This document shows positions 22,065 through 32,010 of a stretch of 64,000 nucleotides of DNA, piece by piece (within the stretch, counting starts at the first letter, position 1; the number at the start of each line of letters is the position of its first letter). Below the pieces are notes generated by a model. That model was not told where the DNA came from. It did no database searches and saw nothing but the letters and a program-made list of their open reading frames with translations. The stretch spans positions 372,001-436,000 of the forward strand of contig NZ_SJSB01000001.1 of NCBI RefSeq assembly GCF_004352835.1, written 5' to 3'. The stretch comes from Marinomonas flavescens (lineage in GTDB: Bacteria; Pseudomonadota; Gammaproteobacteria; Pseudomonadales; Marinomonadaceae). The position numbers and the translations under genes are program-made.

Positions 22065-22697
22065 ATGAATTTGACTAACCCAACGACAGGCCCAGTTGCC
22101 ATTACAAGTAACGGTCTTGTCCCAATGGTAATTGAACAAACAGCTCGTGGAGAACGATCTTTTGACATCTACTCACGACTATTAAAAGAGCGTGTTATCT
22201 TTTTGGTCGGCCAGGTAGAAGATCACATGGCTAACTTGGTTGTGGCTCAGTTGTTGTTTCTTGAATCTGAAAATCCAGACAAAGATATACATCTTTACAT
22301 TAACTCGCCAGGCGGTTCGGTGACGGCGGGTATGTCTATTTATGATACGATGCAATTTATCAAACCAGATGTAAGTACCATGTGTATTGGTCAAGCGGCC
22401 AGTATGGGTGCGCTTCTACTAACCGCTGGTGCAGAAGGCAAGCGTTATTGTTTGCCGAATTCTCGAGTGATGATTCACCAGCCATTAGGTGGTTATCAAG
22501 GGCAAGCTTCTGATATTGAAATTCACACGCGTGAAATTTTAAGTATTAAGCAAAAATTGAATGAAATAATTTCATTCCATACTGGTAAGCCTATCGAGCA
22601 AGTTGCTATTGATACAGATCGAGATAACTTTATGAACCCTGAAACGGCGAAAGAGTACGGTCTGATCGATGAAATTTTACAAAAACGTTTAGTTTAA
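22065..22697 (+). CDS. clpP: ATP-dependent Clp protease proteolytic subunit
   Basis: Self-compartmentalised serine protease that forms ClpXP and ClpAP. It is 210 residues. The catalytic triad is visible: S113 (GQAASMGA), H138 (VMIHQPLGG) and D187 (DTDRDNFM), at the E. coli spacing. The N-terminal segment up to about residue 16 is likely removed as a propeptide. It starts with ATG after AAGGAATGTG and is followed by clpX 16 bases later. Confidence 0.97.
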   Translation: MNLTNPTTGPVAITSNGLVPMVIEQTARGERSFDIYSRLLKERVIFLVGQVEDHMANLVVAQLLFLESENPDKDIHLYINSPGGSVTAGMSIYDTMQFIKPDVSTMCIGQAASMGALLLTAGAEGKRYCLPNSRVMIHQPLGGYQGQASDIEIHTREILSIKQKLNEIISFHTGKPIEQVAIDTDRDNFMNPETAKEYGLIDEILQKRLV

Positions 22698-22713
22698 AAA
22701 AAGGGTGGAATGA

Positions 22714-23994
22714 ATGTCGGATGATAAGTTTAGCCACGAAGACCACTCTGATCGGCTGCTATATTGTTCTTTCTGTGGAAAGAGCCAAGATGAAGTTAAA
22801 AAGCTGATCGCAGGGCCTTCTGTCTATATCTGTAATGAGTGTGTTGATTTGTGTAATAACATCATCACTCAAGAATTATTGCAGGGTGATGCGGTTGGTG
22901 AGTCTAGCGATGAGCTTCCTACGCCAGCGAAACTAAGTGCTGCATTAGATGAATACGTTATTGGTCAAGACCGAGCGAAGCGTGTTTTGGCGGTTGCTGT
23001 GTATAACCATTACAAGCGTTTACGCCACCAAGGTAAGACAGACAATAATATTGAATTAGGAAAAAGCAACATTCTCCTGATTGGTCCTACTGGTAGCGGT
23101 AAAACTTTGTTGGCTCAAACATTAGCGCGTGTGCTTGATGTACCTTTTACTATTGCGGATGCAACCACGCTAACAGAAGCGGGTTACGTTGGTGAAGATG
23201 TAGAAAACATTATTCAGAAGCTACTTCAAAATTGCGATTACGATGTTGAAAAAGCTCAGCGTGGTATCGTTTATATTGATGAAATCGATAAGATTTCTCG
23301 TAAATCTGATAACCCTTCTATTACACGTGACGTGTCTGGCGAAGGCGTACAGCAAGCCTTGCTGAAGTTGATCGAAGGTACGGTTGCGTCCGTTCCGCCT
23401 CAGGGTGGTCGTAAGCATCCTCAGCAAGAGTTTTTGCAAGTTGATACGTCTAATATCTTGTTCATTTGTGGTGGTGCATTTGCCGGACTTGAGCGTGTTA
23501 TTAGTGACCGTACTGAAAAAAGTAGTATTGGTTTCTCGGCGAAAGTGAAAAGTAAAGAAGAGGGTAAATCCTTCTCTGAAGCCGTTCATAAGGTTGAGAC
23601 AGAAGATCTTGTTAAATTTGGCTTGATTCCTGAGTTTGTTGGTCGTTTGCCGGTTGTTGCGACTTTGTCAGAACTTGATGAAGAAGCATTAGTGACAATA
23701 TTAAGTCAGCCTAAAAATGCACTGACAAAACAATATCAGCATCTTTTTGAGTTAGAAGGTGTTGAGCTTGAATTTACGCCAGAATCTTTAAAAGAAGCGG
23801 CGGCTCTTGCTCTTGATAGAAAAACAGGTGCTCGTGGCTTACGTAGTATTTTGGAGTCTGCATTATTAGATTGCATGTATGAATTGCCTACTCGCAGTGA
23901 TGTGACTAAGGTCGTGATGGATGCTTCTTCTATGAAAGGTGATACGGCTCCACTAATGGTGCTTGAGAAAGAAGAATTAACGAAAAACGCTTAA
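22714..23994 (+). CDS. clpX: ClpX ATPase, specificity subunit of ClpXP
   Basis: AAA+ unfoldase that delivers tagged proteins to ClpP. The N-terminal zinc domain has four Cys (YCSFCGKS, then [10 protein letters not shown], about 17-45). It has Walker A GPTGSGKT (about 125-132), Walker [11 protein letters not shown], sensor 2 [10 protein letters not shown] and the pore-loop GYVGEDVE. The IGF loop appears as IGFSAKV. Length is 426 residues. Confidence 0.97.
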   Translation: MSDDKFSHEDHSDRLLYCSFCGKSQDEVKKLIAGPSVYICNECVDLCNNIITQELLQGDAVGESSDELPTPAKLSAALDEYVIGQDRAKRVLAVAVYNHYKRLRHQGKTDNNIELGKSNILLIGPTGSGKTLLAQTLARVLDVPFTIADATTLTEAGYVGEDVENIIQKLLQNCDYDVEKAQRGIVYIDEIDKISRKSDNPSITRDVSGEGVQQALLKLIEGTVASVPPQGGRKHPQQEFLQVDTSNILFICGGAFAGLERVISDRTEKSSIGFSAKVKSKEEGKSFSEAVHKVETEDLVKFGLIPEFVGRLPVVATLSELDEEALVTILSQPKNALTKQYQHLFELEGVELEFTPESLKEAAALALDRKTGARGLRSILESALLDCMYELPTRSDVTKVVMDASSMKGDTAPLMVLEKEELTKNA

Positions 23995-24015
23995 TTTTTC
24001 CATCTTTCTACTAAA

Positions 24016-24055
24016 ACCGAGTATGAATGTTCGCATTCATGCTCGGTTTTTTTTT
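24016..24055 (+). terminator. Intrinsic terminator after clpX
   Basis: Near-perfect 14-bp stem starting ACCGAGTATGAATG with a TTCG tetraloop and a T-run of nine, between clpX and lon. It makes lon a separate unit. Confidence 0.92.
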
Positions 24056-24195
24056 AGTGTGAGATTTGAAAACAGCATGTACACTGAATTCAACACGCTG
24101 ATACGGTTGTTTTTTTTATTATTGTCCTTATCTCTTTCCTAATCAAAGAATAAACTGAAAGTGCGCGGTATCTTGCGCCCAGATTGGAAATAAAT

Positions 24196-26583
24196 ATGTC
24201 AAAATTCTCAATGATGCCCATGCTGCCGTTACGTGATGTGGTTATTTACCCTCACATGGTGTTGCCGCTATTTGTTGGTCGTGCAAAGTCTATTGCAGCG
24301 CTAGAGGCGGCAATGGAGAGTGATAAATATGTGTTTTTAGTAGCTCAACAAGATGCTTCTAAGGATGATCCTCAGCTTGAAGATCTTTATTCGATCGGTA
24401 CTACTGCCAAAGTTATGCAGTTGTTACGTCTTCCCGATGGCACCGTTAAGGTTCTTGTGGAAGGTGGTAGTCGTGCTCGTCTTGATGCGATTGAAGAAGG
24501 TGATGATTACGCCTCTGGTCGAATTACGGAGCTTGAGCCAGAAGCAGAGAATGAGTCTGAGCACAATGTGATTCGCGGTGCGTTACTAAAGCAGCTTGAT
24601 GAGTACGTTGCCGGCAGTAAGCGTATTCCTGCAGAAGTGGTAACCTCAGTTAAGTCGATCGATGACCTTTCAAAGCTGATCGATAGTATTACTGGCCACA
24701 TGAGTCTAAAACTTGAAGATAAACAGCAAGTTCTCGAAATTGATTCGTTAACAGAGCGTGGCGAATATTTGATGGCGTTAATGGATGGTGAATTAGACAT
24801 CGCCCATCTTGAGAAAAACATTCGCAGTCGCGTCAAAAAACAGATGGAAAAAAGCCAGCGTGAATACTATTTGAATGAGCAAATGAAAGCCATTCAGAAA
24901 GAGCTTGGTGATATGGAGGATGGCGCTAGTGAACTAGACATTCTTCAAGAGAAAATTGCTGAAGCAGGTATGTCTCCAGAAGCAACAGAAAAAGCAGAAG
25001 CAGAATTGAAGAAATTGCGCATGATGTCTCCGATGTCAGCGGAAGCGACAGTAGTGCGTGGTTATATTGACTGGTTGGTTTGCCTCCCTTGGAAAAAACG
25101 CAGTAAGGTTCGAAATGATTTGGCCTATGCAGAAAAAATCTTGGATCAAGATCATTATGGTTTACAAGATGTAAAAGAACGAATTCTTGAGTTCTTGGCC
25201 GTTCAGCAGCGTGTGAAAAAAGTAAAAGGCCCAGTATTATGTCTTGTTGGACCTCCGGGTGTAGGTAAAACATCATTGGGCCAGTCTATTGCCAAAGCGG
25301 TAAATCGTAAATACGTGCGTATGGCGTTAGGTGGGGTGCGTGATGAAGCGGAAATTCGTGGTCATCGACGTACTTATATCGGCTCTATGCCAGGTAAGTT
25401 ATTGCAAAAATTGGCAAAAATCAAAGTTAAAAACCCACTGTTTTTACTTGATGAAATAGACAAAATGGGCATGGATCAACGCGGAGACCCGGCGTCTGCT
25501 TTGTTGGAAGTGTTGGATCCAGAGCAAAACCATACGTTCAGTGATCATTATTTAGAAGTAGATTATGATTTGTCGGATGTCATGTTTATTTGTACTTCAA
25601 ATACGATGAATATTCCTGGCCCGCTGTTAGATCGAATGGAAGTTATTCGTATCCCTGGCTACACAGAAGACGAAAAGCTTAATATTGCTAAGCGTTATTT
25701 ATTGCCTAAACAGATTAAGTTAGCGGGTTTGAAAGAGAAAGAAATTCAAATTTCAGATGAAGCGTTGATGGATGTTATTCGTTATTACACTCGTGAAGCG
25801 GGTGTGCGTGGACTTGAAAGAGAGTTAAGTAAGATTTGCCGCCGAGTTATTAAGCAACAAACCTTAAGTAAAGAGGCAAAAACCGTCAGTGTGTCCTCTG
25901 AAAATCTAGAGGAATTCTCTGGTGTGCGTAAATGCAGCTATGGTAAAGCGGAAGAAAAAAATCAGATTGGACAGGTTACTGGTCTAGCGTGGACATCCGT
26001 CGGTGGCGAGTTGTTAACGATTGAAGCCGCAGGAATGCGTGGTAAGGGTCGTAATGTTAAGACTGGTTCCTTAGGGGATGTGATGCAAGAATCTATTCAA
26101 GCGGCCTTAACGGTTGTTAGGAGTAGAGCTGTCGGTCTAGGTATTGATGAAGATTTTCATGAGAAAACCGACTTGCATTTGCATGTTCCTGAAGGGGCTA
26201 CGCCGAAAGATGGTCCAAGTGCTGGTGTGGCTATGTGTACCGCCATTGTGTCAGTGCTAACAAAGATTCCTGTTAAAGCCTCTGTGGCGATGACAGGTGA
26301 GATTACGTTGCGTGGGGAGGTGTTACCTATAGGTGGGCTTAAAGAGAAGCTCTTGGCTGCTCATAGGGGCGGGATTAAAACCGTTATTATTCCTCAAGAA
26401 AATGCGCGTGACTTAAAAGAAATTCCTGATAATATCAAAGCAGATCTGAAAATTATTCCAGTAAAATGGATTGATGAAGTGCTAGATATAGCTTTAGAGT
26501 ACATTCCTTCACCAAAAAAGGAAGAAACCTTAGCTTCAAAGGAAAAAACTGTTGATGAACAAGAAACTGTGAGTCATCATTAG
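24196..26583 (+). CDS. lon: ATP-dependent protease La
   Basis: Cytosolic quality-control protease. It has an N-terminal substrate domain (PMLPLRDVVIYPHMVLPLFVGR), a coiled-coil region (about 200-260), Walker A GPPGVGKTS, Walker B FLLDEIDKM, and the Ser-Lys protease domain with PKDGPSAGVAMC and GLKEKLLAAHRGG. I start it at the ATG at 24196 with GGAAA just upstream, giving 795 residues. A TTG four codons earlier is possible but would contain the ribosome site. Confidence 0.97.
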   Translation: MSKFSMMPMLPLRDVVIYPHMVLPLFVGRAKSIAALEAAMESDKYVFLVAQQDASKDDPQLEDLYSIGTTAKVMQLLRLPDGTVKVLVEGGSRARLDAIEEGDDYASGRITELEPEAENESEHNVIRGALLKQLDEYVAGSKRIPAEVVTSVKSIDDLSKLIDSITGHMSLKLEDKQQVLEIDSLTERGEYLMALMDGELDIAHLEKNIRSRVKKQMEKSQREYYLNEQMKAIQKELGDMEDGASELDILQEKIAEAGMSPEATEKAEAELKKLRMMSPMSAEATVVRGYIDWLVCLPWKKRSKVRNDLAYAEKILDQDHYGLQDVKERILEFLAVQQRVKKVKGPVLCLVGPPGVGKTSLGQSIAKAVNRKYVRMALGGVRDEAEIRGHRRTYIGSMPGKLLQKLAKIKVKNPLFLLDEIDKMGMDQRGDPASALLEVLDPEQNHTFSDHYLEVDYDLSDVMFICTSNTMNIPGPLLDRMEVIRIPGYTEDEKLNIAKRYLLPKQIKLAGLKEKEIQISDEALMDVIRYYTREAGVRGLERELSKICRRVIKQQTLSKEAKTVSVSSENLEEFSGVRKCSYGKAEEKNQIGQVTGLAWTSVGGELLTIEAAGMRGKGRNVKTGSLGDVMQESIQAALTVVRSRAVGLGIDEDFHEKTDLHLHVPEGATPKDGPSAGVAMCTAIVSVLTKIPVKASVAMTGEITLRGEVLPIGGLKEKLLAAHRGGIKTVIIPQENARDLKEIPDNIKADLKIIPVKWIDEVLDIALEYIPSPKKEETLASKEKTVDEQETVSHH

Positions 26584-26596
26584 TTCAAACCCCGTG

Positions 26597-26626
26597 TTGA
26601 CAAGGGGTAGGGAGGGCTTGTATAAC
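26597..26626 (+). promoter_or_regulatory. Sigma-70 promoter of hupB (and probably tRNA-Asp)
   Basis: Perfect TTGACA at 26597-26602 and TATAAC at 26621-26626, spaced by 18 bases, about 80 bases before the hupB start. Confidence 0.7.
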
Positions 26627-26708
26627 TTTGGCTCGACCTTGTCGGTAGGCTTTTATACAGCACCGAAAATAATTCTAAGGAACAACGACAATACTGAAGG
26701 GGTAAAAT

Positions 26709-26981
26709 GTGAATAAATCTGAACTGATTGATGCTATTGCGGCATCTGCTGACCTATCTAAAGCTTCTGCTGGTAATGCACTTGATGCGACTCTTAAAGC
26801 AATTGAAGGAGCTTTGTCAAAAGGTGACCAAGTAACATTGGTAGGTTTTGGTACTTTTGCAGTTAAAGAGCGTGCGGCCCGTACTGGTCGTAATCCTCAA
26901 ACAGGTGCGGAAATTCAAATCAAAGCAGCGAAAGTTCCTGGTTTTAAAGCCGGTAAAGGTCTTAAAGACGCTGTAAACTAA
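26709..26981 (+). CDS. hupB: DNA-binding protein HU-beta
   Basis: Nucleoid protein of 90 residues that binds DNA as a dimer and bends it. The family signature runs through [21 protein letters not shown] (about 46-66), the beta-arm with the Pro (RNPQTG) that intercalates, and ends [12 protein letters not shown]. The start is GTG at 26709. An ATG two bases upstream is followed at once by TGA, so it cannot be used. It has its own promoter after lon. Confidence 0.96.
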   Translation: MNKSELIDAIAASADLSKASAGNALDATLKAIEGALSKGDQVTLVGFGTFAVKERAARTGRNPQTGAEIQIKAAKVPGFKAGKGLKDAVN

Positions 26982-26988
26982 TGAATTA

Positions 26989-27065
26989 GGAGCAGTAGTT
27001 CAGTTGGTTAGAATACCTGCCTGTCACGCAGGGGGTCGCGGGTTCGAGTCCCGTCTGTTCCGCCA
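26989..27065 (+). tRNA. tRNA-Asp (anticodon GTC)
   Basis: A 77-base cloverleaf: acceptor GGAGCAG/CTGTTCC, anticodon loop CTGTCAC giving GTC, GGTTCGAGTCC T-arm, and encoded CCA. It starts seven bases after the hupB stop codon with no promoter between them, so it is almost certainly processed from the hupB transcript. Confidence 0.97.
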
Positions 27066-27073
27066 TTAAATAC

Positions 27074-27108
27074 AAAAAGGTGTATTCCCAGCGGAATGCA
27101 CCTTTTTT
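27074..27108 (+). terminator. Intrinsic terminator after tRNA-Asp
   Basis: Stem GGTGTATTCC / GGAATGCACC (one T-G pair) with loop CAGC and T6, preceded by A5. It ends the hupB-tRNA transcript before ppiD. Confidence 0.9.
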
Positions 27109-27143
27109 ATATACGAATTATCATAAATTCATTGGGAGGCATA

Positions 27144-28976
27144 ATGCTCCAAGATATAAGAGATAAGTCACAAGGCATTGTAGTAAAGATCATCGTAGGC
27201 TTTATTGTCGTGACTTTTGCTCTATTTGGCGTTGATGCATTAGTTAAAAGCTTTCATACGACCGATAAAGTAGCGGAAGTTGATGGTACTGATATTACTC
27301 GTGCGCAAATGCTTCAGGGAGCTGAGACTCAGCGTCGCCAGCTCATTTCTATGATGGGCGGCAAAATTGATCCTGCATTGTTGCAAGAAAATGTGCTGCA
27401 AAGTCGTGCTATTAATGAATTAATTCAACGTGCATTGTTAAGTAATCAAGCTAAATCGATCGGTTTGGGTGTTTCTGATGAGCAAGTGAATTCATACTTG
27501 TTACAAGCAGAGCAGTTCAAAACAGATGGTAAATTTGATCAAACAAAGTATTTAAGCTTCATTAATTCTTTGGGCTATACGCCGCTCGCTTTTAAAAATC
27601 GAATCAAAGAAGATATCCTTATTCAGCAAACCAGAAATGCGATTGCTGGATCAGAAATTATTTTGCCATATCAAGTGGATAGTATTGCTCAATTGCAATC
27701 GCAAGAGCGTTCTTATGACTACGTAAAATTTTCGTTAGCAGATGAAACTGAGAAAACCAGTATTTCTGATAAAGAACTAAAAGCTTACTATGACGCTCAT
27801 CAAAGTGACTTTAAAACGCCAGAGGAAGTGAAGGTTAACTACGTTGTTATTAAGTCATCTGATTTTGATAGCAAAGTGAAAGTGACTGACGCTGAACTTC
27901 AAGATGCTTATAAAGCATTTGTAGCTGGATCTGCTAAAGAAGAGCGTGAAGCGTCTCATATACTTATAGACACTTCAAATCGCACAGAAAAACAAGCTGA
28001 AGCTCGTTTGGCTGAAATAAAAGCTAAGTTAGCGGCAGGTGCTAAGTTTGCTGACCTTGCTAAAGAATATTCTGATGACATTGGTTCTAAAAACAAAGGT
28101 GGTGATCTAGGCTATATTGCTAAAGGATCCATGGTGAAACCTTTTGAGGATACTTTATTTAGTATGAAGAAAGGTCAGGTTGAATCGGTTCAAACAAAAT
28201 TTGGTTTGCACCTAATTAAACTTGACGCCATATCTGAAGCTAAAGTGCCTAGTTTTGCGGATAAAAAAGCAGAGTTGAAGAAAACACTACTTGCTGGCAA
28301 AGCGCAAGACGCGTTGCTAACGGCGCATGAAAACATTACTGATTTAGCGTATGCGAGTGATAAATTAGATCCGCTTGCTAAAGAATATGGCCTTAAGGTT
28401 CAGCAAAGTGCTTATTTTAGTCGTCAAGGTGGTTCCAGCGCTATAACGAGTAATGCTTCTGTTATTGCGGCGGCTTTTAGTGATACCGTTCTTAAAGATG
28501 ATCAAAATAGTGATCTGATAGACATTAATGATGGCGAAGTCGTTGTGTTGCATCTTGTTGATCATAAAAATGAAGCTGTTAAGCCTTTTGCCGATGCGAA
28601 AGCAGAAGTAGCGTCTGATGTTGTCCAAGAAAAAGCGGCAGATGCGGTTAAAGCAAAAGCAGATGCGGCTAAGACAGCAACGGATACAAAATGGCAGAAA
28701 GTGACACTGGCAAAACGAGGTCAAGATGAAATTACCTCTTTAGCTTTTACTATGCCACATCCGAAAGACAAACCAGTGATGGAAGTTAAATCGCTTACTA
28801 ACGGCGATTCAGTTTTGATTCGTTTGAATAAGGTAGAAGCGGGTTCTGATAAAGCGACCGATGATCAGAAAAAAGCGTACGAAAGCTATCTGAATCAAAC
28901 GCAAGCTAACATGAGTACTCAAGCTCAAGAGAAGTTGTTAGAAGACAATGCAGATATTGAGCGTACAGCGCTTTAA
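27144..28976 (+). CDS. ppiD: PpiD, periplasmic folding factor / peptidyl-prolyl isomerase
   Basis: Inner-membrane-anchored chaperone near the Sec translocon. It has one N-terminal helix (IVVKIIVGFIVVTFALFGV, about 11-30), a SurA-N-like domain (35-185), and a parvulin domain around 265-350 (ASHILIDT, FADLAKEYSDD, GGDLGYIAKGSMVKPFED, TKFGLHLIKLD). I start it at ATG 27144 after GGGAGG, giving 610 residues. An in-frame start at 27096 would sit in the terminator stem. Gene order lon-hupB-ppiD is conserved in gammaproteobacteria. Confidence 0.94.
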   Translation: MLQDIRDKSQGIVVKIIVGFIVVTFALFGVDALVKSFHTTDKVAEVDGTDITRAQMLQGAETQRRQLISMMGGKIDPALLQENVLQSRAINELIQRALLSNQAKSIGLGVSDEQVNSYLLQAEQFKTDGKFDQTKYLSFINSLGYTPLAFKNRIKEDILIQQTRNAIAGSEIILPYQVDSIAQLQSQERSYDYVKFSLADETEKTSISDKELKAYYDAHQSDFKTPEEVKVNYVVIKSSDFDSKVKVTDAELQDAYKAFVAGSAKEEREASHILIDTSNRTEKQAEARLAEIKAKLAAGAKFADLAKEYSDDIGSKNKGGDLGYIAKGSMVKPFEDTLFSMKKGQVESVQTKFGLHLIKLDAISEAKVPSFADKKAELKKTLLAGKAQDALLTAHENITDLAYASDKLDPLAKEYGLKVQQSAYFSRQGGSSAITSNASVIAAAFSDTVLKDDQNSDLIDINDGEVVVLHLVDHKNEAVKPFADAKAEVASDVVQEKAADAVKAKADAAKTATDTKWQKVTLAKRGQDEITSLAFTMPHPKDKPVMEVKSLTNGDSVLIRLNKVEAGSDKATDDQKKAYESYLNQTQANMSTQAQEKLLEDNADIERTAL

Positions 28977-28996
28977 TCTCTCCGTTTTTTAAATCT

Positions 28997-29031
28997 AAAA
29001 AGGCCGCTCATTTGTGAAGCGGCCTTTTTTT
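28997..29031 (+). terminator. Intrinsic terminator after ppiD
   Basis: Stem AGGCCGCT / AGCGGCCT with a nine-base loop, A-run before and T7 after. Confidence 0.9.
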
Positions 29032-29116
29032 GTTTTGTCTTACTATCAGAGGTGAAGGTGAAGGCGTTAGATCTCTGTTAACGTTTGTTTGATCGCGTTC
29101 AGTTAGATTTAAAACA

Positions 29117-29157
29117 ATTAAGCCACCCGATTTAAAGGAAAAAGGGGGCGGCTTAAT
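29117..29157 (-). terminator. Terminator for the Dyp peroxidase transcript
   Basis: Outer arms ATTAAGCC / GGCTTAAT pair perfectly with a further CCC/GGG inside. Read on the minus strand it is followed by a T-rich TTGTTTT. It lies 31 bases after the peroxidase stop. Confidence 0.65.
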
Positions 29158-29188
29158 GTGATAATGGTGAGAGTCTGAAGGCTATGGG

Positions 29189-30112
29189 TTAGTTTTTAAG
29201 GGCGGCTAACCAAGTCACAGGGGGAATGAAAAAAGCGTTACCAGTGTGTGCGGTAGTGAACTTCATCAAATGGTCGGTGTGGCCATCCTCATCACCTTTC
29301 ACCATACTTTCTAGCATTCGATTAAAGGTATTGGCCGTTTTGCTGTAGCTGGCAAACATCAGACCTTTTTCTGTGAGTGAGGCAAAAGGCATGCTGTGAC
29401 GTAATATCTCCAGCGATTGTCCGTTGCTATCTTTTAAAGAGGTTCGTTTAGTGTGGGCATGGGGTGACTTTTGAGCAGAATCATATTCTTCATTGGAGTA
29501 TTTAGTACGTCCATAAACATTTTCTTGGCTCTTTAGGTCTTGGTGTTCCCATTTTTCTAAATCGTGGACAAAACGCATTAGGTTTAGGTAAGAGCCATAT
29601 TCAAAGTCAGGGTCTTCTTTGCCTACCAAAGCGACCTGCTGGCGGTCTTTGCCTGTCGGGTTCTCTGTACCATCGACAAAGCCAGTGAGATCGCGATTAT
29701 CCAAGTATTTAAAGCAGCTCACTTCTTCTACTATCTCAAGGCTATGATCAAAAGCTTGGAACAAAGCATTAGCCAATTGATAAGTTGCGTCTCGACGCAT
29801 TGAGCGGATGTGAAAAATCAGTTCGCCTGAGGTTTCTTTTACCTCAACATCTTGGTTTTTAAAATGTGGGAAAGGAGCTAGGTCATGGGGTTTTTTGGCG
29901 TCATCAAAAAGAGGCCAGACCGTATGGTTTAACCCAATTGAGGCATACAGCTCGGCCTCAGGAAACTGCTTTGCTATGGCATCAATAATATCGGTCGAGG
30001 CCGCGAGAGCTTGTTTCGCTTGCGTCACACGGTCGCGCACTAGATTAAATGTGATAAAAAGCGCATCACTGGATGCTTCTGGGGTGATACCAGTTTGATA
30101 TGCGTGTGTCAT
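29189..30112 (-). CDS. Dyp-type heme peroxidase (YfeX-like)
   Basis: Heme peroxidase of the dye-decolourising family, class related to E. coli YfeX. It is cytosolic, with no signal peptide or twin-arginine motif. The hallmark GFVDGTENP (distal Asp) follows a FKYLDNRDLT stretch near residue 145. The proximal region lies later, around RTSLKDSNGQSLEILRHSMPF, and the conserved LMFASYSKTANTFNRMLESM follows. I start it at the ATG at 30112 (MTHAYQTGITPE), which aligns with YfeX, giving 307 residues. An ATG at 30130 adds six residues. It is 41 bases downstream of batD on the same strand. Confidence 0.88.
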   Translation of the reverse strand: MTHAYQTGITPEASSDALFITFNLVRDRVTQAKQALAASTDIIDAIAKQFPEAELYASIGLNHTVWPLFDDAKKPHDLAPFPHFKNQDVEVKETSGELIFHIRSMRRDATYQLANALFQAFDHSLEIVEEVSCFKYLDNRDLTGFVDGTENPTGKDRQQVALVGKEDPDFEYGSYLNLMRFVHDLEKWEHQDLKSQENVYGRTKYSNEEYDSAQKSPHAHTKRTSLKDSNGQSLEILRHSMPFASLTEKGLMFASYSKTANTFNRMLESMVKGDEDGHTDHLMKFTTAHTGNAFFIPPVTWLAALKN

Positions 30113-30153
30113 TGTTGCCGTTTTCTCCATAAAATGGGTCTGTTCAGGCCAGT

Positions 30154-32010
30154 TTAAAAATTCGGATACAGTGTTTTTAACTGACTAGCTTGTGATTTTT
30201 TTGGCTGCCCGCTTTGGTATTCCTCAAGTGCTTCCGCCAGCGGAGTGCCTTGCCATTGGTTACTTGATTGATTGGAATACAGCATAAGCTCCGCTTCCAT
30301 TAATAATTGAGTCAGCTTAACAGAAGAGGCTAAGCGTTTAATGTCATCAACGCTTTTAATTTGCTCATCTCCCCAGCGGTGTCTTGACCATTCTAGTAAG
30401 TGAGATCTTAGTTCTGGAAGGTTGTCCTGTTTACAGCATTGCACCAGACTCTTGAAAGCGCTTGTTTCATCATTTGAGCTCAATGGGGCGAATTCTTGTA
30501 GCGTAGGTACAATATTCTCTTCGTTTATAGGGGTTCTTTTTCTCTTAAAGAAAATGATTAGCCATGCTGTCAGTAGGGCGGCTAATAAGACAATTAACGC
30601 AATAATGAGGTAGAGGCGCCAAGAAGAGCTAGTATTAGTTTTCTGTTTTTTGTCTGGTGTAGCTAGCGTTGTTGCTGTCTTCTTTTCTTTTTTTGCTAAT
30701 GAAATAGGAGCGCCCGTATCATTTTTTGGCGTAGCCGTGTCTATCTTCGATGTTGCTGAATGACTGATTGGTTTACCAGAATCATGATTGGATGTTTGCT
30801 TTTCATCATTTTGTTTAGCCTGAGCGGGAGTTGGTAGGGCGGCGATATTGATTGTCTTCGTCTTCGCATTGGCAATTTCTGTACTTTCTGATGTGGTATT
30901 CCAATAGATTACATTCACATCAGGCAGCGTTAGTGGGCCCGGTTTAGTGGGGACGACTTCAATTTTTAGTAACTGATGTCCAGTGATGCCTGCGTCTGTT
31001 TTTCCACTGCTAAATTTAATGGGCTCTGGGTACAGTTTGTAATCTGGTGTGCTTTCAAATGTTATTTGTGGAATTTGTTCTGGTAAGGAATCTTTGGCGC
31101 TGATATTGATGGTCCAAATTAGTGTGTCACCGACTTTTGCTGTGTTGCTGGTTTTTGTTAGGTCGGTTGAAACGCTAACCGCTTTGCTAGGAAGCCAATT
31201 GTCACTGGTGTAGCTCGCAGGGATAGGTTGCACTTGCAGATTGATTGGCTCGCTTTGAATCTTAATGATTCGTTTACCAGAGGCGGTGTTAACCATGGCA
31301 CGAACCGTTTGTGGGGCGATATTAATCAGCCCGCTTTTCTGTGGGAAAACAAGGTACTTTCGAGTTAATACCTGGTATTGAGTGCCCTTAATCGTTTGAT
31401 AGCCCATTTGATCGTCACTGAGTCGCTCGATGACTAAATCTGGGTTAGAGGGAGTCGAAAGGTTGGCATTTTGTAAGGATACAGAGGTAAGCAGTTGCTC
31501 GGTAAGAATGACTTGTTGCTGCAGGTAAGGTGCATTTTCTGTGACTTGCGTTTTCACTATTACTGGTGGGTTACCATTACCGTCAAGAATTTGTGGGGCA
31601 TTTTTGACGGTTAGTGTTAGAGGTTGAGACTCATGGCCGCCAATAGTGATGGATGGAATTTCGATTGTTCCTACCGATTTTGGCATTAATGAGATGACCC
31701 AATAACTTAATGCGGTATTAGAGCCTAGGTTGAAGCTAAATTGACTGTTTTGGCTCTGTCCTAAAATATCAAAGTTTTTCTTTAGGGCGCTCAAGTCTGG
31801 GCCTTTACCTGTTTTGGTAAAGTCTGCTCTTAGGGTGAGTTGTACCACGTCATTTTCAGCAACTGTACTTTTATCTAAAGAGGCGACAACGCTATCGGCA
31901 TAAACAGAGAAGGAGGACGATATTAAAAGTAAGGCAATCAGTAAGGTGACGGCATTACGTAGCGTCTTAGCTAAGGTGAATAATGAATGGAACAGACGCT
32001 TGGTTACCAT
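30154..32010 (-). CDS. batD: BatD-like protein (oxygen tolerance family)
   Basis: A 618-residue membrane protein of the BatD family from the Bat (Bacteroides aerotolerance) cluster. It has an N-terminal signal sequence (hydrophobic stretch about 18-36), then repeated beta-rich domains (VVASLDKSTVAENDVVQLTL, FDILGQSQNSQFSFNLG). A Lys/Thr/Ser-rich linker follows (about 395-455), then one membrane helix (about 465-485) and a cytosolic C-terminal helical part. Function is not settled. The family is thought to help cells withstand oxidative or envelope stress. It overlaps the upstream fused batB/batC gene by seven bases. Confidence 0.88.
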   Translation of the reverse strand: MVTKRLFHSLFTLAKTLRNAVTLLIALLLISSSFSVYADSVVASLDKSTVAENDVVQLTLRADFTKTGKGPDLSALKKNFDILGQSQNSQFSFNLGSNTALSYWVISLMPKSVGTIEIPSITIGGHESQPLTLTVKNAPQILDGNGNPPVIVKTQVTENAPYLQQQVILTEQLLTSVSLQNANLSTPSNPDLVIERLSDDQMGYQTIKGTQYQVLTRKYLVFPQKSGLINIAPQTVRAMVNTASGKRIIKIQSEPINLQVQPIPASYTSDNWLPSKAVSVSTDLTKTSNTAKVGDTLIWTINISAKDSLPEQIPQITFESTPDYKLYPEPIKFSSGKTDAGITGHQLLKIEVVPTKPGPLTLPDVNVIYWNTTSESTEIANAKTKTINIAALPTPAQAKQNDEKQTSNHDSGKPISHSATSKIDTATPKNDTGAPISLAKKEKKTATTLATPDKKQKTNTSSSWRLYLIIALIVLLAALLTAWLIIFFKRKRTPINEENIVPTLQEFAPLSSNDETSAFKSLVQCCKQDNLPELRSHLLEWSRHRWGDEQIKSVDDIKRLASSVKLTQLLMEAELMLYSNQSSNQWQGTPLAEALEEYQSGQPKKSQASQLKTLYPNF

